A DNA stretch of 64,000 bases, from the NCBI GenBank assembly GCA_017979445.1, contig CM030704.1, positions 13,003,658 through 13,067,657 of the forward strand, given 5' to 3'. Origin of the DNA: Akebia trifoliata (lineage: Eukaryota; Streptophyta; Magnoliopsida; Ranunculales; Lardizabalaceae). Below are positions 43,601-50,086 of the stretch, piece after piece (position 1 is the stretch's first letter; each line of letters begins with the position of its first letter). The notes beneath the pieces are model-generated. The model was not told where the DNA came from. It saw nothing but the letters and a program-made list of their open reading frames with translations, and searched no databases. Both the position numbers and the translations under genes were made by a program.

Positions 43601-46336
43601 TTGTGAAAACATCCATTAGTAGAAATTATGCTGCCACAATGGAGTATTTTCTTGGGCAGGAAAACAGGTGAAGTGGGTTTTTGTTCTCAGTAAGGCTGTG
43701 ATGAGCTGACTATCATTGAAACAAATAATATATCTAGACAAAGTGAGTAAATAAATTTAACAAGCTAGCTTGCTATGGAGGCTATTTTATTGGAAGAAGA
43801 GTTACCTCACTTGAGGGTAGAACGAAATTGATTAAAAGGCAATCTTCCTAGTAAGCCAATTTATTTCATGTCTGTTTTTAAGATGCGTGCTTCAATTGTA
43901 AAAAATTCAAAGAAACTTCTTGTGAAATGGGCGAGGAGTAAAGAAGAAATCTCATCACAAAAACGAAGTTAACGTATAGGCCTAAGTATGTGGGTCTGGG
44001 TTGAGAAGACGACTTAAAATAAGACGTTGCTAAAGAAATAATTATGGATGATTATCACTTGAAATCTTGCCTCATGGACAAGTGTCACTGGCACAAATTT
44101 AAAGTGCCCATTTTATAAATTGCTAAATTAGGATTCTTTGTAAGAGTGGACATAATTGTAAACAGGGGAGGCTACAAAGTTCTTCGCAGTTATGTATCTT
44201 TAGTAGGTATCTTTGTGTTTGTCTCTTTTTTAGAGGACTCCATGTCCTCCCGTTAATAAAATTATTTGGTTATCGGAAAAAAAAAAAAAAGTACCTTTGG
44301 TAGGTTGACTTGGCCACCATGAAGTGTACAGCATTTTATTTTTTGATAAGTTAAAATTTCATTGAAAGAAAAGACGGGGACGAGAAGGCTCCTAAATACA
44401 AGAACTTATCAAAAGAGGAGAAAGAAAAGAAAAAAAAAACCTCTAAACTGCCTCCAAATTACAATTGTACTCCCATCTTACAATGAAGTCCTCAAAAAAG
44501 ATACCCTTAAATTCCTTGAAAACCTTTCCCCAAAAAACTAGCAAGCCCAAAATAGACAAAATGAGATCCTCTAACTGCAGCTATTTTCCTTCGAAAGTGT
44601 GTGTATTCCTCTCCTTCCACCACCCCCAAGAGATAGCAAAGGGAAGGAGGCTCCACAAGATCCACTTCAAAGTTCTTCTTAAGGAGAAACCCCAATTCAT
44701 CCAAGAACTAAATAGCTCTCCTTGTGGTCCTTGGCAAACAGCCCACTATACCAAAAAGGTCAAGGAAATGATACCAACCATGACACACCATAGCACAATG
44801 CAAGAGAAGGTTTTCTGCAGTCTCACCATTTCGGTAGCACAACAAGCAACAGTTTGGAGTTCGAGTTCAACATACGGGTTAGAAGTTTCAAAATGGGTTG
44901 ATTTTTTGTGAGGATGATCTCTATGGTGAGAAGATTATCCTTACAAAAATCAGCCCATTCTTAAACTTATAACCTCAGTTTACAAGTTAAAGAATCGTGG
45001 GACCGTCAATAATTTGTAAACCACTTTTGATGGGGTTAGAAGTTTCAGAAATCAGCCCATTCCAAAACCTCTAACCCCTCTAAGGCAAAACACGTAGAGC
45101 AAAATGTAAGGTGCTGAACATTTCCCTTTTGTTATATATACAAAAAAGAAACTCCTAAAAGACTCCTTCCCCAAGTGCCAGTTCATCTCCACAAAGAAAA
45201 TATCATCTCTAAGCATATAGTGGATGGATTTAGCTATACCTAGCCGTTACAAGGGACGAATCACCAGCAGATATATGACCAGCACTGGAGATATCCCATA
45301 AGCCTGCCCATGAATCCTTGCAGTCAGCACGTCGCTGCAAAAGCAACTCTTGGGTACTCTCGGCAAATATCCATACATGAACAGCTCGATGATAATCTCC
45401 ATCTCTATGTACATGATCTCTACATAAGTAGCAAAAATGTTTTATGTCTAGAAAAAAGCATAACAATAGCAACAAGAAGAGTAGCAAATTCAGGTTAGCT
45501 TTTATGGAAGATGATATGTCCATGGAATTTCTTGAAGCATAAGTGATGTTGAACACTCATACACAAAATAGTTATCACATACCTAAATATGGCTCACTTT
45601 TTAACTAATCAACGCACAAAAGTATTCTACCAACTCTGAACCTTATCTTATCTAACACAAATGGCATATAAAGCAAGATTTTAAAAATTGTTCAATACCA
45701 CGATGACTCACCCAAGTCATCTCAGTATCATTCGTGAAAGACGCCAAAACCAGGATTTAACTTCTGCATCCCTTTTTTTTTTCTTTTTTCTAGTTCCCAG
45801 GTCTGAGTGGGATTAAAAATCGTCCAAAACGGAGATGACTCGGCAAAAACAGGATTTAAAACTATGATATTAAGAATTGAGCTGTAACATTCCTACAAAT
45901 CACCGAGACCAATTCATGATGGTTAATCTCCTAAATCCAAAATATTCTATTAATTTTTCCGATTGGTCTTCAATGAAAAGACATTGCTTATTTAGAGAAC
46001 AAATCCTAAAGCAACAAAATTCAATTTTAATTTAAAATTAAAAGAACAAAATTCAATTTCAAATTCATAATTCATAATCTTAATATTAACAACTAACCCT
46101 AGCTCAACCAATCCTATAATAAGGAAATTTATGTAGGGTTGAAATTTCAACAAAAAATCAATGAGAAACCTTGCAGAGATCGGTTTGAAGTAGATATTTG
46201 GAGGAATTGGAGCAGAAACAATTAGAGTGCTAAGTGATGGAAAAGGATAGAGAAATCACCTGGGTTTGGAGATGCCAGTTTTCTGACCTGTTTCTGTTAG
46301 AACGTCAAGGAGTTCTTCCTCGTGGGTGTCTGCCAT
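16614..46336 (-). CDS. NUDT3: Nudix hydrolase 3-like protein with DPP III (M49)-like region, exons 1-12 of a longer gene
   Basis: Twelve minus-strand exons give 1416 nt (472 codons) with GT/AG borders and unbroken phase. The protein starts at 46336 with [13 protein letters not shown]. Residues about 30-160 form a Nudix domain: [24 protein letters not shown] and the Nudix box core [10 protein letters not shown], where the Glu pair would bind Mg. From about residue 215 it matches the dipeptidyl-peptidase III-like half of plant NUDT3 ([35 protein letters not shown]). The family is about 770 residues, so the remaining third, with the zinc-binding HExxGH-type motif, must lie left of the window. 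Nudix enzymes cleave nucleoside-diphosphate-linked substrates; the substrate of this type is not well defined. Introns 5, 6, 9 and 12 are 5 kb or more because of transposons. No coding lesion is seen. Confidence 0.92.
16680..18047. other. intron 11, no feature recognised
   Basis: 1368 bp of AT-rich sequence between exons 11 and 12. A short ACACACACAC run lies near 16882. No TE terminus, ORF or RNA gene is recognised. Confidence 0.6.
18048..18129 (-). CDS. NUDT3: host gene exon 11
   Basis: It starts after CATGTGTAG and encodes [20 protein letters not shown] then SDIAWMEL, ending before GTTAGT. Phase is maintained on both sides. Confidence 0.92.
18236..18489 (-). CDS. NUDT3: host gene exon 10
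   Basis: It starts after TTTCATAG and encodes [20 protein letters not shown], then VIRRHSES and [19 protein letters not shown], ending KAGDLTNSP with a split codon before GTAGGC. It is separated from exon 9 by intron 9 with element D inside. Confidence 0.92.
18554..18819 (+). repeat. 5' LTR of D
   Basis: It starts TGTTAGAAGGGGCTGATG and ends ATTTCTGTTTTCA. It has internal repeats of CTATAATAGCTCCTAGATTG, and AATAAA near 18774. Confidence 0.95.
18903..20128 (+). pseudogene. D gag and protease
   Basis: The ATG at 18903 opens gag with [20 protein letters not shown] and [12 protein letters not shown]. All segments stay in one frame but are broken by a TAG at 19188-19190, a TAG near 19350 and a TGA near 19542. 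From 19569 it is open with a CCHC knuckle ([14 protein letters not shown]), the motif IHGKPRAW and the protease core [13 protein letters not shown]. It ends at a TGA just after a frameshift near 20126. Confidence 0.88.
20126..21199 (+). pseudogene. D pre-integrase and integrase
   Basis: One frame (20126-20467) carries [19 protein letters not shown] and the pre-integrase [18 protein letters not shown] shift near 20455 leads to [15 protein letters not shown], the first Asp in IVHSDIWG and [11 protein letters not shown] small insertion near 20742 breaks the frame just before the second Asp (DNGGEYF). The Glu region TPQQNGVA and [20 protein letters not shown] follow near 20830-20960, then [13 protein letters not shown] to a TGA at 21100-21102. 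The integrase C-terminal end continues in frame. Confidence 0.83.
21200..23191 (+). pseudogene. D linker, reverse transcriptase and RNase H
   Basis: A 260-codon frame to 21979 holds the linker and the start of RT ([19 protein letters not shown]), ending in a TAG at 21977-21979. RT resumes in the same frame from 21983 with [20 protein letters not shown] and the catalytic [10 protein letters not shown], followed by [12 protein letters not shown]. RNase H begins [12 protein letters not shown] and is open to a TAG at 22895-22897. Further stops follow, then [12 protein letters not shown] and the tail to 23188. Confidence 0.88.
23199..23464 (+). repeat. 3' LTR of D
   Basis: It follows CTTGAGGGGGAG, aligns with 18554-18819 without gaps, and is followed by GATAA. 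Confidence 0.95.
23595..23766 (-). CDS. NUDT3: host gene exon 9
   Basis: It starts after TGTAACAG and encodes [40 protein letters not shown] and [17 protein letters not shown], ending before GTAATTG. This is the most recognisable segment of the DPP III-like domain. Confidence 0.94.
23767..25002. other. intron 8 sequence with a C-rich tract and possible eroded hAT-like segment
   Basis: A pyrimidine-rich CCCCACCCCACCCC-type tract lies near 24500-24530. From about 24650 to 24880 a GC-richer patch with GGGCCAGGCAGGGCAGG resembles the interior of plant hAT-type non-autonomous elements, but no intact terminal repeat or duplication was found. Nothing else is recognised. Confidence 0.35.
25003..25109 (-). 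CDS. NUDT3: host gene exon 8
   Basis: It starts after TTTCTAG and encodes [35 protein letters not shown] and a Trp codon split before GTATGTC. It matches the M49-like half of plant NUDT3. Confidence 0.9.
25156..25252 (-). mobile_element. tRNA-derived SINE, copy 2 (intron 7)
   Basis: Read on the minus strand it has a B-box-like GTAGGTTTAAGTCCAGC and an A-box-like TTCTCAGTTGGTT. It matches the copy at 40432-40528, including GCAAAGCAACTT(C/T)GAGGT. The flanks share AGCATTTAATAT (25144-25155 and 25253-25264), a target duplication. Confidence 0.75.
25325..25392. repeat. (CA)n / (GA)n microsatellite
   Basis: Interrupted CA repeats followed directly by GAGAGAGAGAGAGAGAGA, ten bases upstream of the exon 7 donor on the plus-strand map. 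Confidence 0.9.
25402..25488 (-). CDS. NUDT3: host gene exon 7 (start of DPP III-like region)
   Basis: It starts after GGATACAG and encodes [20 protein letters not shown] then VIDEVFYLQ. It ends before GTTGTTAC. It is separated from exon 6 by an 8.6-kb intron holding elements F and E. Confidence 0.88.
25489..26821. other. intron 6, left part
   Basis: 1.3 kb between exon 7 and element F. It contains a (TA)n run at about 26446-26466. I see no TE terminus or coding sequence; the 113-codon minus frame at 26342 has no recognisable domain. Confidence 0.5.
26822..26991 (+). repeat. 5' LTR of F
   Basis: It shares with 33471-33641 the blocks TTATTATTAGTAAGGGTAG, TGTGATATATAATAGTTGTG and TTCTCAAACTCTTAATCTAC, and ends CA directly before the primer site. 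Confidence 0.85.
27500..28300 (-). pseudogene. E RNase H
   Basis: The minus frame 28277-27861 holds [35 protein letters not shown] and [12 protein letters not shown]. Further broken pieces with a [12 protein letters not shown] motif and the C-terminal tail run to about 27500. Multiple stops and shifts make it inactive. Confidence 0.82.
28246..29070 (-). pseudogene. E reverse transcriptase remnant
   Basis: The best part is 28602-28246 with the catalytic [20 protein letters not shown] and [15 protein letters not shown]. The N-terminal half upstream to about 29070 is recognisable only as broken pieces ([10 protein letters not shown], then HSWPLSP) in several frames. Confidence 0.78.
29080..29490 (-). 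pseudogene. E integrase N-part, truncated
   Basis: It reads [20 protein letters not shown], the first Asp in [11 protein letters not shown], and YYVTFIN up to [11 protein letters not shown]. The second catalytic Asp position reads Asn in SNNGEEY. The sequence then breaks within 30 bp and passes directly to the linker before RT, so the Glu motif and the integrase C-terminus are deleted. Confidence 0.82.
29491..31060 (-). pseudogene. E gag, zinc knuckle and protease
   Basis: Gag (about 31060-30200) is a patchwork of frames with [19 protein letters not shown] and [16 protein letters not shown]. The knuckle [14 protein letters not shown] follows near 30230. The frame 30195-29491 is open through [18 protein letters not shown], the protease core [13 protein letters not shown] and the start of pre-integrase [10 protein letters not shown]. 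The residue after DSGA is Phe instead of the usual Ser/Thr. Confidence 0.85.
31061..32078 (-). repeat. leader of E with recurring TTGCGACAG-type motif
   Basis: On the minus strand the leader repeats short motifs such as CTTGCGACAGCA and CCTTGCGACA at irregular 30-60 bp spacing between about 31150 and 31870. The open frame at 31534-31133 is built from these repeats ([18 protein letters not shown] and [18 protein letters not shown] are near-duplicates) and is not taken as a gene. Confidence 0.6.
32400..33470 (+). pseudogene. F gag joined to an RNase H tail
   Basis: From about 32465 the gag motif [12 protein letters not shown] is broken by a TAG. The frame 32533-32820 carries [20 protein letters not shown] and a [11 protein letters not shown] motif. 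It continues in pieces to [19 protein letters not shown] near 33020. At about 33220 it jumps to the end of RNase H ([17 protein letters not shown], then DFFTKSLG). The whole of protease, integrase and RT is absent. Confidence 0.78.
33471..33641 (+). repeat. 3' LTR of F
   Basis: It begins TATTAGGATTAATAAG right after CTTGAGGAGGAG and ends TTAATCTACA, aligning with 26822-26991. Confidence 0.85.
33642..34057. other. intron 6, right part, no feature recognised
   Basis: About 400 bp between element F and exon 6. No TE terminus or coding sequence is seen. Confidence 0.5.
34058..34139 (-). CDS. NUDT3: host gene exon 6 (Nudix-peptidase linker)
   Basis: It starts after TGTTCAAG and encodes [20 protein letters not shown] then PIRFDIE, ending at a codon boundary before GTGAAT. 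It bridges the Nudix domain and the M49-like region. Confidence 0.88.
34140..34904. other. intron 5, left part, no feature recognised
   Basis: AT-rich sequence with a G run at 34436-34448. No coding potential beyond short shadow frames. Confidence 0.5.
34905..35335 (+). pseudogene. RTE-type LINE ORF2 C-terminal remnant
   Basis: Broken plus-strand frames read [18 protein letters not shown], then LRWFGQIH, then [22 protein letters not shown] text (35124-35318). This resembles the C-terminal end of plant RTE-like LINE polyproteins (pattern RMLRWM.G, NRLRWFGH, WR..I..ADP). Stops and shifts are frequent, and no 5' part or terminal repeat was found. Confidence 0.6.
35336..36359. other. intron 5, middle, nothing recognised
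   Basis: About 1 kb with no recognised TE end, ORF or RNA gene. A G-rich tract is at 36376-36394 just beyond it. Confidence 0.5.
36360..36740 (-). mobile_element. Ty1/copia 3' end fragment G
   Basis: On the minus strand, 36740-36501 reads as the end of a copia RNase H ([11 protein letters not shown], then [13 protein letters not shown] and [11 protein letters not shown]). CTTGAGGGGGAG follows at 36500-36489, then an LTR start TGTTAGAGGTCTAG at 36488. The LTR runs left for at least about 125 bp, but its end and the 5' part were not identified. Stop codons are present. Confidence 0.72.
36997..38467. mobile_element. large inverted-repeat (foldback-like) element
   Basis: Arms 36997-37457 and 38026-38467 are inverted copies of each other with moderate divergence. 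Matching blocks include GTGACTAGGATC, GAGAGACYAGGTGGT and GACARATGGGTAGGYA. They surround a spacer of about 570 bp that holds a direct repeat of GAGTTTCTACTTTGCAAAAC (near 37970-38010). No transposase or certain target duplication was found, so the class (foldback or long-TIR MULE-like) is open. Confidence 0.7.
38800..39830 (-). pseudogene. L1-like LINE reverse transcriptase remnant
   Basis: Broken minus-strand frames read [29 protein letters not shown] and SLPFLFIIL-like pieces between about 39700 and 39400. This matches the order YDRVNW / KWI.WI..CIS / VNGSPTNYF / DPLSPYLFI of plant L1 RTs. A 116-codon minus frame at 39139-38789 downstream has no clear match. T runs bound both sides (38819-38830 and 39791-39807). 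Confidence 0.55.
40093..40226 (-). CDS. NUDT3: host gene exon 5
   Basis: It starts after TTGGTAG and encodes [39 protein letters not shown] and DVLSK. It ends in a split codon before GTAGAC. This is the end of the Nudix domain. Confidence 0.92.
40432..40528 (+). mobile_element. tRNA-derived SINE, copy 1 (intron 4)
   Basis: An A-box-like TAGCTCAGTTGG at 40435 and a B box GGGTTCAAGTCC near 40480 are followed by an A-rich tail. Long flanking direct repeats (about CATAAAATCATTTATTTGAC at 40412-40431 and CATAAATCGTTTATTTGAC at 40529-40547) mark it as a retroposed insertion, not a tRNA gene. Confidence 0.82.
41011..41107 (-). CDS. NUDT3: host gene exon 4
   Basis: It starts after AATGCAG and encodes [20 protein letters not shown] then [11 protein letters not shown]. 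It ends at a codon boundary before GTGAGA. It matches the region after the Nudix box in plant NUDT3. Confidence 0.92.
41231..42420. mobile_element. hAT-type non-autonomous element in intron 3
   Basis: Ends are TAGGGGCGCAAC and GTTGAACCCCTA (inverted TAGGGG..CAAC). Flanks CTTAGATG (41223-41230) and CTTAGAGG (42421-42428) match at 7 of 8, the 8-bp duplication of hAT elements. The interior is rich in GGTTCGGTTTGG-type sequence on both sides of a nested insertion (41609-42284). No transposase. Confidence 0.8.
41609..42284. mobile_element. MITE with TTA duplication nested in the hAT element
   Basis: Ends GAGCATCTCCAACAATG and its inverted counterpart TCTGCTAGAGATGCTC are flanked by TTA (41606-41608 and 42285-42287), as in PIF/Harbinger-type MITEs. 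The interior (676 bp) is AT-rich without coding sequence. It splits the hAT element's GGTTCGG-rich interior. Confidence 0.75.
43082..43159 (-). CDS. NUDT3: host gene exon 3 (Nudix box helix)
   Basis: It encodes [20 protein letters not shown] and FLQE. The acceptor reads CAGGAG, so splicing could begin at 43159 or 43156. I chose 43159 because it gives ...[12 protein letters not shown], which keeps seven residues between the Asp at the first acidic position and the Arg of the REUxEExGU core. The alternative loses one Arg and breaks that spacing. Confidence 0.88.
44208..44290 (+). mobile_element. very short 5'-truncated LINE insertion
   Basis: 83 bp ending CCCGTTAATAAAATT...GGTTATCGG plus an A13 tail. 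Flanks GTATCTTTAGTAGG (44194-44207) and GTACCTTTGGTAGG (44291-44304) match at 12 of 14, consistent with target-primed reverse transcription. Confidence 0.65.
44331..45000 (-). pseudogene. L1-like LINE 3' end remnant
   Basis: Read on the minus strand from about 44870 it gives a zf-RVT-type motif [18 protein letters not shown], then [13 protein letters not shown], the usual C-terminal landmark of plant L1 ORF2, in shifted frames. It ends in TTCAATGAAATTTTAACTTA and an A-rich tail at about 44331-44350. The 5' limit towards 45200 is unclear. Confidence 0.65.
45240..45419 (-). CDS. NUDT3: host gene exon 2 (Nudix core, first half)
   Basis: The exon begins after TATGTAG and encodes [19 protein letters not shown], then [20 protein letters not shown] and [15 protein letters not shown]. 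It ends in a split Arg codon before GTATAG. It carries the substrate-side beta strands and the first part of the Nudix box. Confidence 0.93.
46260..46336 (-). CDS. NUDT3: host gene exon 1
   Basis: The ATG is at 46336-46334, giving [19 protein letters not shown] and ending TGISKPR with a split Arg codon before GT at 46259. It aligns with the N-terminus of plant Nudix hydrolase 3, and no upstream in-frame ATG is needed. A TATA-like ATATTTAAAT lies about 90-100 bp upstream on the minus strand, which is only suggestive. Confidence 0.9.
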
Positions 46337-46561
46337 GACTACGTTAACCAAATGAATGATGAAAGAAAAACGATCAAGTCAAGTTGATTCTTGCATTTAT
46401 TTTATTTTTGTAGAAGTGGAAGCTAGCATTTAAATATTCGAAGCATCTAAATATGCAAAGTGATGGACCTGGTGCTTCAAAATTGATATGGATTCTCACG
46501 TTGCTGACGTGGTTGTATGTGAGAATAATGCTGATGTGACCTCAGGATTGAGTGTGCGATG

Positions 46562-47214
46562 TAGGGGTGTCAATGTGTACCCATTTACCCGGAGCCGAAC
46601 CAGAATCAAAATCAAAATCGAAAACACCAGTTTCAATTCTCTTTTTATTGGAGTCGATTAGAGTCGGGTCTAATATGGAATCGAACCAATAGAATCCGAA
46701 ATCATTAGATTATATCTGATGCATACCTGCAAATATCCGGAATCGATTTATTTTGTCACTTATTTTTACATTAAACATGATTCAAGGTAATCCTATATTT
46801 TAAAATTAACATATATGATATAAAATTCTTTAAATTTTATATAAACTAAATATTTGAACTTAAGATGAGTCATTTCTTTTTAAATTTATTACTTGTAAAG
46901 GAAATACATTTTAATATTTGAAAATAAAAATCATTAAATCATCATTTTAGTGAAACTTATTAAGTTGAAACTTTACAAATAATATGTTATTTTTTGTAAG
47001 GAAATTTTTATTATAATGATTTTGAAATAATTTTTCTCATTCGATTCTTGAGAATTGGAACCGATAGGTACTTGTGATTTTTCATGGTTCCGATTCCGAT
47101 TCCACTTATTTTAAAAATGGAATTGAACCGACAAGAATCGAAACCAATAAAATATAAAAGTTATGATCCAAATATCACAGGAATCGAATCAAAACCAACC
47201 CATTGACACCTCTA
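46562..47214. mobile_element. hAT-type MITE upstream of the host gene
   Basis: Terminal repeats TAGGGGTGTCAATG and CATTGACACCTCTA (one mismatch) are flanked by 8-bp GTGCGATG (46554-46561) and GTGTGATG (47215-47222), 7 of 8. The 653-bp interior is AT-rich with GAATCGAACC-type sequence at both ends. It begins 226 bp upstream of the host ATG. Confidence 0.85.
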
Positions 47215-47222
47215 GTGTGATG

Positions 47223-48554
47223 TGAGGTCCAACCTTGATTTCACTCCAACATGACTCAATAATGTATTATAAAGAAAATAGTCCAAGGGTGTCATTGGGT
47301 ACCCAATTTGTAGACATGAGAATATTCATCTTTGAACATTAATGCTACGGTATTTGGAATCGCCATCATTCTTTTTTGAAAATGAGTGTGAATGGGCACT
47401 CGAATTAATTTTTAAGAAAAGTCATTTTTCATGACATTTTAGTAACTCTTAATCATGGAAAATGTGTGATCTACCTAAGATCAAGGTAAGGTGATTCAGT
47501 TAGAGAATGGGGAAGGTGTTAAACACTCATTTTCTCCACCTAAGGTGGTTACCTTGTAAATTTGACTATTTTTTTAAAAGATTAACATAACAACAAAAAT
47601 GCATAAGATGCATGAAGTGGGTGTGTGTATATGGTGAGTATGTACATTCTTGAAAGAAGTTTTAATGTTAGTGTTGACTTGAGAAATCTTCTGTAGAAGA
47701 GGATATCCCATGGTGTCATCACATTTTACATTGAAATGTTGATTTAAAATTTTAGAAAAATTTCATGGATGGAATTCTCTTAGATTCATAACCGTAATGC
47801 ATGCATATTTGACTAAAAACTTAATGTTTCAACCATATTGAGAGAGTTATGCATTTCTTATCATGGCCAAGCATGTGTGATATGTGTGCATAGTAAACAT
47901 ATGTTGCATGAAAGGAAATGGGTAAAAAGGACTTTAACCTCTATCCTTTCGATCAAACTGCCTTAAGTATTTCATGCCCAAGGTTGATTTTCAATTTACT
48001 CGGGATGAAAGAGTGTTCTCTATTACATCCTAAAATCTTTTAAAAAGAAAAGAAAAGAAAATGATAGGAGAAGAAAATGCAAACTTAAAAAGAAACTATA
48101 TCCTAATCCACATTGTCCCTTGATAGTTTTGAATGAGCTTGAGCCTTGAGAGATGAACTTAAAGGTTAGATGATTTAGTTGAGGGTAGGAAATGAGAATT
48201 GTTGAGTTGAAAATTAGAGATAAGAGAATGAGTAGGAATTTTGATAGAGCTTTAGGTTGAGAGATAAGGGTTTGAGAGCATGCCTTGTTCATTGAAAATA
48301 AGGGTATTTATAGAGTTTTTTAAAAAAATTTAAGGATAAAGTGATCCAACCTTAACAATAAAGAGAATGGACATGAAGTATATGTTATTTTTTTTTTGGA
48401 TTTTTTATTTGTATGAAGGTAAATGTGACATTTGTGAAGAAACCATAAAAACATTTTTTGATCTTTGATTTTTTGGTAAATAGAGGTGAGAAAATGAAAA
48501 ATATTTTTAGGAGAGTGAGTAGAGGAGTGACATGTATAAAGGTGAAATGATAGG
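47223..48554. other. intergenic stretch, nothing certain
   Basis: 1.3 kb between the MITE and the first Ogre-like LTR. A GGTGTTAAACACTC motif near 47514 faintly recalls the LTR interior of the gypsy family, but no boundaries were found. The minus frames at 48023-48592 are low in complexity. Confidence 0.4.
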
Positions 48555-50067
48555 TGTAGACACCTCATTTTTGCGTTCGCCTGATTAATCAACTCGTCAA
48601 CCCGATTGCAACGATTCCCAATAATGGATGTTTATTCCAATGCTTTACTTGTTACTGATATGTTTCAAAAATTCAGATGAGGTATCTCGAACTGATAAAA
48701 TCTTAGAAATCACGCTACGCTAGAAAATATAACCCCAAAAACGTAGAAATCATCATATTGTCGAGAAAAAGAAGTTTCACGATAAAAATTACTAAAAAAT
48801 GATCAAATTACCAAAATACCCTTAACCTCAAAACATCCCTAGAGCCCACATTATACTTAGAAAAATCCTTTCAAACATATAAAACAACAAATCGAAACCA
48901 AATACACCATTTTACCAATTTTCACAAAATTTGACTAAATTACGAAAATGTCCCTCATAAAATTCACGATCATGTCGCACAAAAAATTTCATAATGACAT
49001 AAACCAATATTCTCATTGAATTTCTTACGAAAAATCAATTCCAAAACATTCTGAAACATTGAAAAACAACTTAAAACGCAAAAAGTCCTCTCCGATGGTA
49101 AAACGGTAATTTTACAATTTTAATAATTAAAATTTTCAAAATTAATAATTAAAACATTAATTAATGTAAAATGAAAGTCAATCAAGTAAGACTAAAGTCA
49201 AAATCTTAAAGTCAATCAAGTATGACTAAAATCTTAAAGTCAATCAAGTAAGACTAAAGTCAAAATTTTAAAGTCAATCAAGTAAGACTAAAATTCAAAA
49301 CTCTAATAGAATTCTAATTAAACAATAATTCTATTTAAAACAATTCTAATTAAAATATAACTCTACCTAAAATAATTTTAATTAAATACTAACTCTACCT
49401 AAAACAATTCTAATTAAATACTAACTCTATCAAAACAAGCATTCAAAAAAATCTATAAATAGGGGTCCCTACAACCTATTTTCGTATGAAAAAATAAATC
49501 CTAGAAAAAATAGACTAAAAAGCTTCACTAGTCTCCCATAAATCCTAATTTTGAAGTCCCAACTCCTTACTTAACATCCATACCCCAACTTTAGCTCAAA
49601 AAAATCTAGAAATCCTTCAAAAACACCTAAAAATCCATAAATAAATCAGAAATATTTAGATCTAAGAAGGAGGTATTTCATCTTGGAGGTCTGAAGCGAA
49701 TCCGGTGACAGAACGAAGCGAGGAGTACCATACGAGGAGCTGTTCTATCAGATCCGAGGGAACAAAACCGTTGCATTGCAAAGGTAAATATTTTTATTTT
49801 TTTATTTTTATTATTTAGGTCTTTTTCGCAATGTAATCGTTTTTGGGAATTAGTAGAGACCAACGTTTACCGGGCGGGGTTGGTGCCTAACACCTTCCAA
49901 CCCCATAATGTGATCCCCGGACTCAGTATTTTTTTAATAGATTAGTTGTTTTTTTTATCCGTTTCAAGTCGATGTTCGGTTCCTAGACCATAATAACTAA
50001 GTGGCGACTTCCAAACCTCAAAGGTCAAAAGCGGATCTGTGCTCCCAGTAGATCGAGGGCACTTTCA
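48555..50067 (+). repeat. Ogre-like LTR 1 (1513 bp)
   Basis: It starts TGTAGACACCTCATTTTTGC and ends GGGCACTTTCA. A 34-bp tandem unit (GTCAATCAAGTAAGACTAAA plus AGTCAAAATCTTAAA) repeats about four times at 49166-49290. A TATA box TATAAATAG lies at 49454, and GGTGCCTAACACCTTCC is near 49890. Confidence 0.85.
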
Positions 50068-50068
50068 G

Positions 50069-50086
50069 TGGCGACTCCTCTGGGGA
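50069..50086 (+). promoter_or_regulatory. primer-binding site, element 1
   Basis: TGGCGACTCCTCTGGGGA follows LTR 1 by one base. It matches the tRNA-Arg-type site known for Ogre/Tat gypsy elements. Confidence 0.75.

Larger units (their letters stand above)
43160..45239. other. intron 2 with LINE insertions
   Basis: 2080 bp. Holds the short LINE tail (44208-44290) and the L1 remnant (44331 onward). 43160-44193 is AT-rich and shows nothing recognisable. Confidence 0.6.

Noticed and set aside
44465..44911. 148-codon plus ORF as a gene
   Set aside because: It is a shadow on the opposite strand of an L1 ORF2 tail.
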